From a virus: a stretch of DNA of 25,459 nucleotides. Under the pieces are notes generated by a model. The model was not told the origin of the DNA and did no database searches. It was given only the letters and a program-made list of their open reading frames with translations. The translations under genes and the position numbers were made by a program. Positions within the stretch are counted from its first letter, which is position 1; the number at the start of each line of letters is the position of its first letter. The stretch is taken from the IMG/VR virus record IMGVR_UViG_3300010354_008588, positions 1 to 25,459 of that record, one strand, 5' to 3'. Below are positions 11,722 through 19,372 of this stretch, one piece after another.

Positions 11722-12283
11722 CGTCATCGTTGTTCTCAACGACAATCCAACCTAATTTTAATAAATCTTCACGTATTTCATCTGTTACGACACTTTCATT
11801 AACAAACTTATTTTTCATATAAAGATAATATTCTTGTTGTTCTTTTGTTAGCTGATTATATTCTTCATCTGATATTTCATTCCTTATTCCAGAACAATAC
11901 CATTCAATATAATCCCCTTCTTCACGCATGTTAGCAACTATACCACCTGCACTACGCCAACTTGCACTCCAAGTTTTGCCCTGAAGTAACGGCCAAACAT
12001 CATTCTTTGTGAAGTCATTATTACAAATTGCGGCATACAAATTCTGTGCGTAATATTCATGTTCTTTGACTTTATCACAAATCCATTTAGTAGAGCGTAG
12101 GTCGTACTCCATGTTGTCTTTTTGCCATTCAGGATCTTGCTCTAACTCTTGACGTTGTTCATGCCATGTTTTGAACAACTCAATCATAGATTGTGCATCT
12201 TCAGGGGTTGTCTTACCTTCTTCTACCCTTTTCATTTCACAATTTATTTGAAATGTTCCTCGTTCTGGACTTTTATTCATCAT
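11717..12283 (-). CDS. Hypothetical phage protein, 188 aa
   Basis: GAGGTAA lies 6 nt before ATG-ATG at 12283; the start overlaps the DUF2452 gene by 11 nt. The protein is acidic and mostly helical (Glu/Gln-rich), with a Trp-rich centre (WPLLQGKTWSASWRSAGG near 97-114, then EGDYIEWYCSG). I have seen this kind of centre in uncharacterised marine and freshwater phage proteins, but know no function. No membrane or secretion signal. It ends at the iscU promoter-like box. Confidence 0.7.
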   Translation of the reverse strand: MMNKSPERGTFQINCEMKRVEEGKTTPEDAQSMIELFKTWHEQRQELEQDPEWQKDNMEYDLRSTKWICDKVKEHEYYAQNLYAAICNNDFTKNDVWPLLQGKTWSASWRSAGGIVANMREEGDYIEWYCSGIRNEISDEEYNQLTKEQQEYYLYMKNKFVNESVVTDEIREDLLKLGWIVVENNDDV

Positions 12284-12749
12284 TTTTTACCTCTAACCAA
12301 GTATAGTCACCCATCCATTTTACTTTACATATGTACTCGTATCCTTCTGGTATACCAGTACACCAATCGTTAGGACCTGAGTGTGACAATCTAGTAAAAT
12401 TTTTTCTGTGGTCATATACTAACCAATATGTTTGTCCATGATATGTTTGAAAATCATATTTAGCTGTATGAACCATATCAGTTATATCTAACCGTCTTTT
12501 TAAATCTTCGGCTTGCTTTTGTAATACTTTAACAAGATCCATGATTCTATCATACTCTTGTTGGGCATGTAGACGGGCCACATTGACCATAATGTCTTTT
12601 TGCTTCTCAACTGGAATCAAGTCAAATTTTGGTCCACCTGCTTCAGTAGGATATGGTGTTACATTTCTGTTAAAAAAATGAATAAGAGAATTACTACTAG
12701 TGCTGTCGTAACTCTCTCTACCCTTTGCTGAATTTGGCTTTTCATCCAT
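12273..12749 (-). CDS. DUF2452-family protein, 158 aa
   Basis: The block PYPTEAGGPKFDLIPVEKQ (33-51), followed by a long helix with VARLHAQQEYDRIMDLV and KRRLDITD, matches my memory of the DUF2452 family, whose function is not known. The C-terminal third is Tyr/Trp-rich (YWLVYDHRKN, WMGDYTWLEV) and beta-like. GAGGAC precedes the ATG with a slightly long spacing (10 nt). It sits between the cell-wall hydrolase and the 188-aa gene, overlapping the latter by 11 nt. Confidence 0.72.
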   Translation of the reverse strand: MDEKPNSAKGRESYDSTSSNSLIHFFNRNVTPYPTEAGGPKFDLIPVEKQKDIMVNVARLHAQQEYDRIMDLVKVLQKQAEDLKRRLDITDMVHTAKYDFQTYHGQTYWLVYDHRKNFTRLSHSGPNDWCTGIPEGYEYICKVKWMGDYTWLEVKNDE

Positions 12750-12753
12750 TTAT

Positions 12754-13311
12754 TCAGATGTCCTCTTTTTTTATAGGCTGTATATTTTGTTTCTTTTTAA
12801 CTTTGCTATAAAAAATATGATTGCCAATTCTAGCTGCTTCAGCATATGGCCATAATGGGCTTACTGTTAAGTTATGAAAAAACAATACTGAATTAGGAAT
12901 AACATCGTTATACCTATCATGTACCATAACTTCGTATGCAATTTGTTTAGCTAGTTTATATTGATAGCTATTTTTATTTGGTTCTCCTTTATCTTCACAT
13001 ACCCAACTAAATTGGCATATTTTTTTATCTTCAACTATTGTTGCTTGATATATGACACCACAAGGTGTTTTGGCAAAACCATGGTTAACTCTGTTTAATA
13101 CAACTCTTGCTACAGCAGCTTGACCTTTGATGCTCTCACCACCTGCTTCATAAAAAATATTTTTTGCCATGCAATGCAACTGTTTTGCATCTACATGTTG
13201 ATTATTTGCAATTTTTGGAACTTTTGTGGCATTTACATCCGTACTGGGAGTATAAATTATAAAAATTGATAACAAAAATGTCATCACGACAAGTTTTAAA
13301 TTTTTTAACAT
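12754..13311 (-). CDS. SleB-type cell-wall hydrolase (probable endolysin)
   Basis: A 185-aa protein of the SleB/Hydrolase_2 family, which cleaves peptidoglycan. A hydrophobic N-terminal segment (residues 6-22) acts as signal peptide or membrane anchor. Then comes MAKNIFYEAGGES (48-60) with the catalytic glutamate E55, AAVARVVLNRVN and CQFSWVCE, and a C-terminal NLTVSPLWPYAEAARIGNHIFY, all in family order. A phage lysis role (exported endolysin, possibly membrane-anchored) is likely but the gene could be a virion-associated lysin given the adjacent structural genes. AGGAAA precedes the ATG; a hairpin at 13324-13342 lies upstream. Confidence 0.85.
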   Translation of the reverse strand: MLKNLKLVVMTFLLSIFIIYTPSTDVNATKVPKIANNQHVDAKQLHCMAKNIFYEAGGESIKGQAAVARVVLNRVNHGFAKTPCGVIYQATIVEDKKICQFSWVCEDKGEPNKNSYQYKLAKQIAYEVMVHDRYNDVIPNSVLFFHNLTVSPLWPYAEAARIGNHIFYSKVKKKQNIQPIKKEDI

Positions 13312-13323
13312 ATATTTCCTTTC

Positions 13324-13342
13324 CTATGCTATTATAGCATAG
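13324..13342 (-). promoter_or_regulatory. Palindromic hairpin before the hydrolase gene
   Basis: CTATGCTA and TAGCATAG pair over 8 bp with a 3-nt loop. It is 12 nt before the ATG of the SleB-type gene and close to its ribosome site, and 19 nt after the stop of the 851-aa gene. There is no T-run on the minus-strand side, so it is not a clear terminator. It could be an mRNA end or processing site, or dampen translation of the lysin. Confidence 0.4.
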
Positions 13343-13361
13343 ATTGGTTTTTTATGTTGGA

Positions 13362-15917
13362 TTAGTTTACCCAACAATCACAGTTACAACGTATAACTTC
13401 ATCTATGGCTTCAGGTACAGTATATGTAGTTGGACTTAGTAAGCCAGAAGTATATATGTTGCTAAGTTGCGGTTGTACAAGATTTTGAAATGGGTTACCT
13501 GCTAGACTACCTAGAACTATAGGATTACCTAGATTTAAATTCTCACATACTCCTTGTGGAGTAAAACCTCCTGCTATAGGAGTTATTACGTCACTTACTT
13601 GCATAATATTTGGTCCAGCTAAATCTTGACCAATACTTGCATTATTTGGTATTGAACCTAATACATCATTAGGGTACATTGTAGTTGGTACACAATAAGC
13701 ATTTTGTTCGTTTACAAAATGTCCATATTGTTGAACATTAGTTAATACGTTATGATCTGCTGGTATAGTAAATGTTGCATCACCTGCAGGTACGCCTTGA
13801 CCTGTTTTACCTATAGATACAGTACCATTACCCATAAGTATTTTTGTTGTTAAATCATTTAATTCAGCTGGTATATTATCTGCTAACGGGATACCTGCTT
13901 TAAACAACTTATCTTTATTACGAATTGCTCTCATAAGAGCAATAAGTGATTGTCCACCTGCAGTACTTGTATTTGATATTGCTTCTAATGTTTGAGCCTG
14001 CATATGCGGTTCTGTTTTACTAGCATATTCTTGTACGCTGTTTACAAAACTTACAAGTACCCCAGGGAATGTATTATTTCTTACACTTTTTGGCACAGTT
14101 ACAGGTATTAATGCCATGTCTCTTGCATGTTGTTCTATTGTTAGTTGGGTACCAGTTAAATTCCACATTCTATTTAAAATATTAGCAATATTTGTTTTAT
14201 TAGCTTGTATATTAGCTATTTCATTATTAGCAGCATCAATATAAGTTTGTACTGTCGCACTTACATCTCCAACTGCTGTTATAATTGTATTGTATATATT
14301 TGTATAAATTGTTGATAACGTACTTGTTTGTAATTGCTGTATATAAGTTTTAATGTCAGTAAATTGATATGGCAGACCTGTCATACTTCCAAAAAAGTCA
14401 CTCATAGTAAATCTACCATATGGTCCACTGCCAAATGCCATTTGATCAATTCCACCTGATGCTAACACAGTGTTGGTAGGTACATCAGTGCCTGCCACTA
14501 GTGGTAGTCCTAATGTACTTTCTATATTAAACACTACTTGTGCAAATTTTTCAATAGGTACATTTTTAATGTTAGGTATTTGTTGCATTGAAAAACTAAA
14601 TGCACCCGTAGCAATAGATATATTATCAGGAACGCAACTTCTACTATAAGCCCCAAATCCAGCAGCTGGAACTTGATAATTTGTACCGATATTAACATTT
14701 TCACTAGTTGGCGCAAGGCCATATACACCAATTGCTGCAATAACCTCTGGATTTAATAATTGTGAGTTTATACCATTATTAATATATATTTGATAATAAG
14801 TTTTAGCGTTAGTAGGACCTGGCCTTGAGTTGTAAACTGGCACAGTCAAACTTTGAAAACTATTAGGCAATAATTTTTGTAAGTCTAATAAATCTATTAA
14901 TGAAGTTAATCCCGGTGTTGCACAATTTAATGGTATAAGTATATCAACTAAATCTTTTCCTGTAATTATACTATATGCACCATAAATTTGTTGTTCTTGT
15001 AATTTTGATGGGATAAGATTACCTGATAAAATACTTGAAACGTCACTACTTGATAGTCCTGCAGATAATAATGCATATGCTAAACTTGGAGTAAATCCAC
15101 TATATTTATTTATGGTCTTAAGTAATATAGATGGGAGACCAAACTTATCTATTTGAGTTAAGTCAATTACTTTACCTGTGTTAATTAAATCTTGACCAAA
15201 TGCTTGAGTAGCTAGATTTACTCCAGTAATATCTGCTGTCATTAAATCATTTACGTTGCTATATGTATTTTTTAAAAATGTCGATGCGTTTGACATAGTG
15301 GTTATAACACCATTGTTATTATCAATAAACGCTGAACACATAGTAAAACTATTTAAAAAATCTTTATAGCTCACTTCACTTGCTGCAGGATCACCATTGT
15401 AATTAAATTCATTCCATGCTTGTAGTGCAAATAATCTTATCCATCCGTGTTGAGTGATATTTGGATTATATGTTGTACTTGTCAAGTCGCTATATTGTCT
15501 AGGAGTAGGCAAACTAGTAGGATAAGTATTTGTAGTTGCTGTTGCTGTATACGGATACCAAGATATTTCTTGTGCGGCTGTACTTGTACTATCTCCATTA
15601 TTTGCAGGACCTACCCATGTATACGTTGGTGGTTTACTATTACCCAATGCAGGAATAGTACTTGATCCTATAGATATTAAATTACCATATGTAGAAGTGT
15701 TTAAATTTACACCTAGTGTGTCGTAACCTGCTTTTATTGCAAGTGTTAAATCTTTTAAACAAGTTTCTGTAATTAATGTTCCTGGAGTATAAGATGAAAC
15801 AGTGTGGCTAACGCCCACAAGACCTTCTGTTACAGTGTTGATATTTAACCCTGTATTTTGAAGTAATGACCCAGCTAAGTTTACACCAAATGAGTTTTGT
15901 ATTGATGTATCACTCAT
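13362..15917 (-). CDS. Putative virion (tail/baseplate) protein, 851 aa
   Basis: A long, Ser/Thr/Asn/Gly-rich protein with low charge and many short beta-like stretches, the composition of a phage structural protein. Start overlaps the PAAR gene stop by 4 nt, putting it next to the tail-spike tip. I see no catalytic motif. A helical stretch lies near 540-600 (IQANKTNIANILNRMW). The C-terminal end is Cys-rich (RCNCDCWVN) and might bind a metal. A baseplate or tail-associated role is the best guess from context; I do not recognise a named homologue. Confidence 0.6.
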   Translation of the reverse strand: MSDTSIQNSFGVNLAGSLLQNTGLNINTVTEGLVGVSHTVSSYTPGTLITETCLKDLTLAIKAGYDTLGVNLNTSTYGNLISIGSSTIPALGNSKPPTYTWVGPANNGDSTSTAAQEISWYPYTATATTNTYPTSLPTPRQYSDLTSTTYNPNITQHGWIRLFALQAWNEFNYNGDPAASEVSYKDFLNSFTMCSAFIDNNNGVITTMSNASTFLKNTYSNVNDLMTADITGVNLATQAFGQDLINTGKVIDLTQIDKFGLPSILLKTINKYSGFTPSLAYALLSAGLSSSDVSSILSGNLIPSKLQEQQIYGAYSIITGKDLVDILIPLNCATPGLTSLIDLLDLQKLLPNSFQSLTVPVYNSRPGPTNAKTYYQIYINNGINSQLLNPEVIAAIGVYGLAPTSENVNIGTNYQVPAAGFGAYSRSCVPDNISIATGAFSFSMQQIPNIKNVPIEKFAQVVFNIESTLGLPLVAGTDVPTNTVLASGGIDQMAFGSGPYGRFTMSDFFGSMTGLPYQFTDIKTYIQQLQTSTLSTIYTNIYNTIITAVGDVSATVQTYIDAANNEIANIQANKTNIANILNRMWNLTGTQLTIEQHARDMALIPVTVPKSVRNNTFPGVLVSFVNSVQEYASKTEPHMQAQTLEAISNTSTAGGQSLIALMRAIRNKDKLFKAGIPLADNIPAELNDLTTKILMGNGTVSIGKTGQGVPAGDATFTIPADHNVLTNVQQYGHFVNEQNAYCVPTTMYPNDVLGSIPNNASIGQDLAGPNIMQVSDVITPIAGGFTPQGVCENLNLGNPIVLGSLAGNPFQNLVQPQLSNIYTSGLLSPTTYTVPEAIDEVIRCNCDCWVN

Positions 15918-16195
15918 GGTACAAACACATCAGAACTGCCGCCGACTATACTATGTCCACAACTATTTCCTGATCCTATTTTAAGAACTGGACTACCTTC
16001 AGCAACTACAGAAGGACTTCCACTAGTAGTTGATGCTGCTCTATGTTGTTGAGTTCTTTTGCCATACGGTGCATGGTCACTTATTTGACTGGTATGCAAG
16101 CCAACAGGAATACCATTAGCAAATACAGTGCTGGCGCCTCGCATAATAGCACCTCCTGTTTCATTTGTATCTCCTTGTCGGCTTATTCCTGGCAT
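15914..16195 (-). CDS. PAAR-domain spike-tip protein
   Basis: A 93-aa protein with the PAAR layout: N-terminal MPGISRQGD, then a Gly/Ala/Ser-rich repeating beta pattern (GGAIMRGASTVFANGIPVGL) and GSPSVVAEGSPVLKIGSGNSCGHSIVGGS. PAAR proteins fold as a cone that caps the T4 gp5 / type VI VgrG spike and bind a metal through His/Cys residues; here H48, C86 and H88 or neighbours are candidates. It overlaps the 851-aa structural gene by 4 nt, consistent with a shared baseplate role. Full length for a stand-alone PAAR. Confidence 0.85.
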   Translation of the reverse strand: MPGISRQGDTNETGGAIMRGASTVFANGIPVGLHTSQISDHAPYGKRTQQHRAASTTSGSPSVVAEGSPVLKIGSGNSCGHSIVGGSSDVFVP

Positions 16196-16196
16196 A

Positions 16197-16511
16197 TTAT
16201 CCCAATATTAATTTTTTATCTGGTACTGTTAAACCCGTAGTAGCTTGAATATATTTGCTTTTAACTGCTGATTCTGTTTCAGCTACTACTGCAATACTAT
16301 TAGTATTTAGTCTAGTTTCGGACTCTGGATTAGCAGTAAACAATGTTGGCATAAGTCCCATACCTTGAGGTCCGGGTGCTACACTAACAGGGTCATTAAT
16401 TAATATCCAATCACCACCTGCTTGTTTTACTTTGGCTACAACTTCTTCGCCACTGTTTAGTTTAAATGTATAAACTTCGTCTATTTTTAAATTTATTTGT
16501 ATGTTACTCAT
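16197..16511 (-). CDS. Small conserved-type phage protein, 104 aa
   Basis: The N-terminal half is beta-like: VYTFKLNSGEEVVAKV (13-28) then DWILINDPVSVAPG (34-47), which is reminiscent of small SH3/Sm-like barrels seen in T4-like marine phages. The C-terminal half is less ordered (Ser/Thr/Glu). ATG shares one base with the glutaredoxin stop (TAATG), and the gene ends 1 nt before the PAAR start. Probably a virion or assembly protein by position; no function is known to me. Confidence 0.65.
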   Translation of the reverse strand: MSNIQINLKIDEVYTFKLNSGEEVVAKVKQAGGDWILINDPVSVAPGPQGMGLMPTLFTANPESETRLNTNSIAVVAETESAVKSKYIQATTGLTVPDKKLILG

Positions 16512-16759
16512 TAAAATGATCCTTGTGGCTCCATTGTGTTTTGTACATAGGCTACCAAATCTGTATATCCACCTATTAATTTTTCATCAAGAAAAATTTG
16601 CGGTACTGTTCTTGCAGTTGGTACTGCTTCTAATAAATCTTCTTTTGTGTATCCATCGCCAATTTTCTTTTCTTCATACACAATACCTTTTTGTTTTAAT
16701 AGTGCCTTTGCTTGTTCGCAATAAGGACAATTGTATTTGCTCCAGACTATAGCTTTCAT
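16511..16759 (-). CDS. Glutaredoxin
   Basis: An 82-aa dithiol glutaredoxin with active site C11-P-Y-C14, the cis-proline loop T-V-P in the middle and the G-G-Y-T-D glutathione-binding turn. The length is normal. It reduces disulfides at the expense of glutathione; placed just after nrdB, its most likely client is the C-terminal C-x2-C of NrdA. A strong AAGGAGA precedes the ATG. It is the last member of the nrd operon. Confidence 0.95.
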   Translation of the reverse strand: MKAIVWSKYNCPYCEQAKALLKQKGIVYEEKKIGDGYTKEDLLEAVPTARTVPQIFLDEKLIGGYTDLVAYVQNTMEPQGSF

Positions 16760-16771
16760 TTTTTCTCCTTT

Positions 16772-17872
16772 TTATATTTGTGGTAATTCTTCGTAATTTA
16801 ACGTATCTGACATAACACCTATTACATAGTTTGTACTTTCATTTTCTTGCAATGCTGTTTGTTTCTTATGTGTATCCTGATGTTTATTAAACCATGGTAT
16901 AGGTGTAGTCTTGGGGTGTGCAGAACTATATTTAATGCCTATTTCTTTTAGTGCATTAAAAGCTGTATAGTCTACAAAGTCTTTTAGAATATTAGCATTT
17001 AACCCAATAACAGGTCCATATTTGAAAAGATAATCTGCCCAGGCTTTTTCTTCATTTATTACATCTTGATATATTTGGTAAACTTCTTGTTTACATTCTT
17101 CTGCAACTTTGGCAAAGCGACTATCTTCTTTCACAACTTGATTAATTAACCAAGCTGTCCATTCTTTGTGTAGTATTTCATCTTGTAGAATTAGGCTAAT
17201 GATGTTACCATTGCCAATAAAGATTTTGTTTTCAACCATAGCTAGACTAGTAGCAAAACTTACCATGAATCTAAATGCTTCTAATGCATAACTTGCATGT
17301 AATGCTAGGTAAATTGCTTTAATATGTTCGTGTTCGGCACCAGTAATACCTAATTCAATGCTACAATTATATCTGTGTAAATCGTCGTAATACTTACCAA
17401 CACTACTAGCCATGTCAACAATCTCTTTAGTATCGTGAATTGTATTAAAGACTTCTTTAGGTACGTTGTAGATATTACGAATGATATGGCTATAACTGCG
17501 GCTATGTATGTTTGTTTCAAAAAATGTCCAGTTATATACTAATGCTTCTAATTCAGGTAAACTAATTACAGGAGTAAAAATCTGACTTGGTCCACGACCT
17601 TGCAAACTATCTAACGCTGTTTGACGTAATAAGTTACTAGTAAAGATATGTTTTACTGTATCACTTGCATCTTTAAAGTCTTGTGCATCTTTAGTTAGGC
17701 TAATTTCTTCCGGTACCCAAAAGAAACCTCTAGCAGTTTGTTCATACTTTGCAAGTTTGTTATATTTTACTTCTTCAAACCTTTGAATAGTTACTGGCCC
17801 TTCTGGGTCTAAAAACATTTTACGTTGTAGATAATCTGTTTTTGTTTTAAGGTTATATTGATGTTTGCTCAT
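16772..17872 (-). CDS. nrdB: Class I ribonucleotide reductase, small subunit
   Basis: A 366-aa R2 subunit that generates the tyrosyl radical for NrdA. Relative to E. coli NrdB, D88 (in LDSLQGR) matches Asp84, Y127 the radical Tyr122, H123 His118, E199 Glu204, and E232/H235 (DEILH) Glu238/His241. The first helix motif reads E-T-N-I-H, so E119 is four residues before H123 instead of three (E. coli E-T-I-H). The C-terminal tail needed to dock on NrdA is present. It starts 20 nt before the radical SAM gene ends; a TATAAATA box is about 30 nt upstream, within that gene. Confidence 0.96.
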   Translation of the reverse strand: MSKHQYNLKTKTDYLQRKMFLDPEGPVTIQRFEEVKYNKLAKYEQTARGFFWVPEEISLTKDAQDFKDASDTVKHIFTSNLLRQTALDSLQGRGPSQIFTPVISLPELEALVYNWTFFETNIHSRSYSHIIRNIYNVPKEVFNTIHDTKEIVDMASSVGKYYDDLHRYNCSIELGITGAEHEHIKAIYLALHASYALEAFRFMVSFATSLAMVENKIFIGNGNIISLILQDEILHKEWTAWLINQVVKEDSRFAKVAEECKQEVYQIYQDVINEEKAWADYLFKYGPVIGLNANILKDFVDYTAFNALKEIGIKYSSAHPKTTPIPWFNKHQDTHKKQTALQENESTNYVIGVMSDTLNYEELPQI

Positions 17873-19367
17873 AATTTTTCTTTTCTGTGTTGTGTGATAG
17901 CATATTTATAAGATTTGGAAAATATTCTTTTTGTGGATCTTTGATACTATTTTCTTGTATATAGGCAATTGCTTTTGCAGCTATAGGTTTTTCTTTTTTA
18001 TCCATTTCTGCTTTAAGTTCCTGAGTTATTTCAATTGCTCTATTTGCGTCTGGTATATCTGTGCCATCATTCTTATACCATACTGCGGGTAATTTTGTTA
18101 TATCAGGTATGGTATAACCATACTTTTCGTAATCTTTATCTAACTCACTACGTGGAACATTTGGTAATATACCCAATGGCATAATCATTAGTGGATAGTA
18201 GTAAACTGTATGTATAGGGCAGTCTGGTTGCAGGAACCAATTTGCAGTTTCTCGTAATTCAGAATATGATTCCCACGGCAAACCAACAATGTAGCCTGCT
18301 GTGATATATACTTCATCTTTCCATACTTCTTTAATTTGGTGTAGTGCTTGTTTGCGTTTTTCAACACTCATGCCTTTTCCTGCAAATCTTGCTGCTCTAT
18401 CTTTAAAACTTTCTATACCAATAAAACAACTTACCATGCCTATATCTAGTAACAATTGTGCTTGCTCTGGATTGTTGGCAATTACATCTAGTCTAATATA
18501 ACATCTAAATTTTGGTTTAAATGGTAATCTTTTTACAACATCAAGTACGTGATATAACTTTTCTGTTGAATCATTAAAAGTATCATCGGCTATAAAATAG
18601 CGTGTTATTCCCCATTTAGTATAATTTTCTAGTAGCTCATTATACAGTGTTTCTTTTGTTTTTAAATATGATGCTAAATCTTTTTTCCCAATTAGAGGAA
18701 ATTGACAAAATGTACATTTAAAACGGCAACCTCTTGTTACTTCTAGTGTCAGTAATTCATCACTTTTAATTTGGTCATACTCTGTATAAGTTGTACAACT
18801 GTCTAACCAACCCCAATCTCTACTTTCAGCTTTTGTGTCGTGATTTATCAGCTTGTTCCATATTCTTTTAGGTTGCTCCATGTAATCAATGATTTCAACC
18901 TCTGCAAGTCCTGCGATAAAATGATCTGCAGGAAAATCAAGGTACCAATCTATTTTAGGGCCACCCAAAAGTATCTTTGTTTTAGGATTACGTCTTTTTA
19001 CAGGATCAACTATTTTATGACCCTGCCCTACTATAGCATAATGTGTTAGTGTTGTTGGTATATTAGATGGCTCTTCTCCGTAAGCACCTCGTACATTTAC
19101 TGCTAAATTGAGACTATGAGTCTTTGCATTCATGTTTCTGTATCGCCACCATGTAGTGCTGAAACCAACAAATTGTGTATTAGGACCTACAGCTAAATTC
19201 ACAATTTGTTCCCAAACTTCAAGTGTTAATGCAGCAGAAAAATCTATAACCAATACTGTATATCCATGACCTCTTAAATGTGTTGCTAATCTATGTGCTC
19301 CATATCCTCGATTCCAACTAGGATATGCAGGAGTGTCAGTTACCAATATTGCATCAAACGTAGCCAT
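17853..19367 (-). CDS. Radical SAM protein with B12-binding-like N terminus
   Basis: A 504-aa enzyme with the radical SAM [4Fe-4S] motif C214-x3-C218-x2-C221 (CRFKCTFC) at the start of the catalytic barrel, and later YFIADDTFND and FIGIESF strands typical of the fold. About 200 residues precede the motif (including ILLGGPKID near 132-140), in the place and style of a cobalamin-binding Rossmann domain, though the classic DxHxxG is not seen, so B12 use is uncertain. It lies in the nrd operon, 5 nt after nrdA and overlapping nrdB by 20 nt. Methylation or radical modification of a nucleotide, protein or natural product is possible; the substrate is unknown. Confidence 0.85.
   Translation of the reverse strand: MATFDAILVTDTPAYPSWNRGYGAHRLATHLRGHGYTVLVIDFSAALTLEVWEQIVNLAVGPNTQFVGFSTTWWRYRNMNAKTHSLNLAVNVRGAYGEEPSNIPTTLTHYAIVGQGHKIVDPVKRRNPKTKILLGGPKIDWYLDFPADHFIAGLAEVEIIDYMEQPKRIWNKLINHDTKAESRDWGWLDSCTTYTEYDQIKSDELLTLEVTRGCRFKCTFCQFPLIGKKDLASYLKTKETLYNELLENYTKWGITRYFIADDTFNDSTEKLYHVLDVVKRLPFKPKFRCYIRLDVIANNPEQAQLLLDIGMVSCFIGIESFKDRAARFAGKGMSVEKRKQALHQIKEVWKDEVYITAGYIVGLPWESYSELRETANWFLQPDCPIHTVYYYPLMIMPLGILPNVPRSELDKDYEKYGYTIPDITKLPAVWYKNDGTDIPDANRAIEITQELKAEMDKKEKPIAAKAIAYIQENSIKDPQKEYFPNLINMLSHNTEKKNYEQTSI
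17903..17910 (-). promoter_or_regulatory. Late-promoter-like TATAAATA box before nrdB
   Basis: TATAAATA on the minus strand, 30 nt before the nrdB ATG, inside the 3' end of the radical SAM gene. It could add late expression of nrdB and glutaredoxin, but may be chance in AT-rich coding DNA. Confidence 0.35.
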
Positions 19368-19372
19368 TATTC

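Noticed and set aside
13324-13350. Plus-strand intrinsic terminator (hairpin then ATTGGTTTTTT)
   Set aside because: No plus-strand gene leads into it; the T-run starts 6 nt after the stem.
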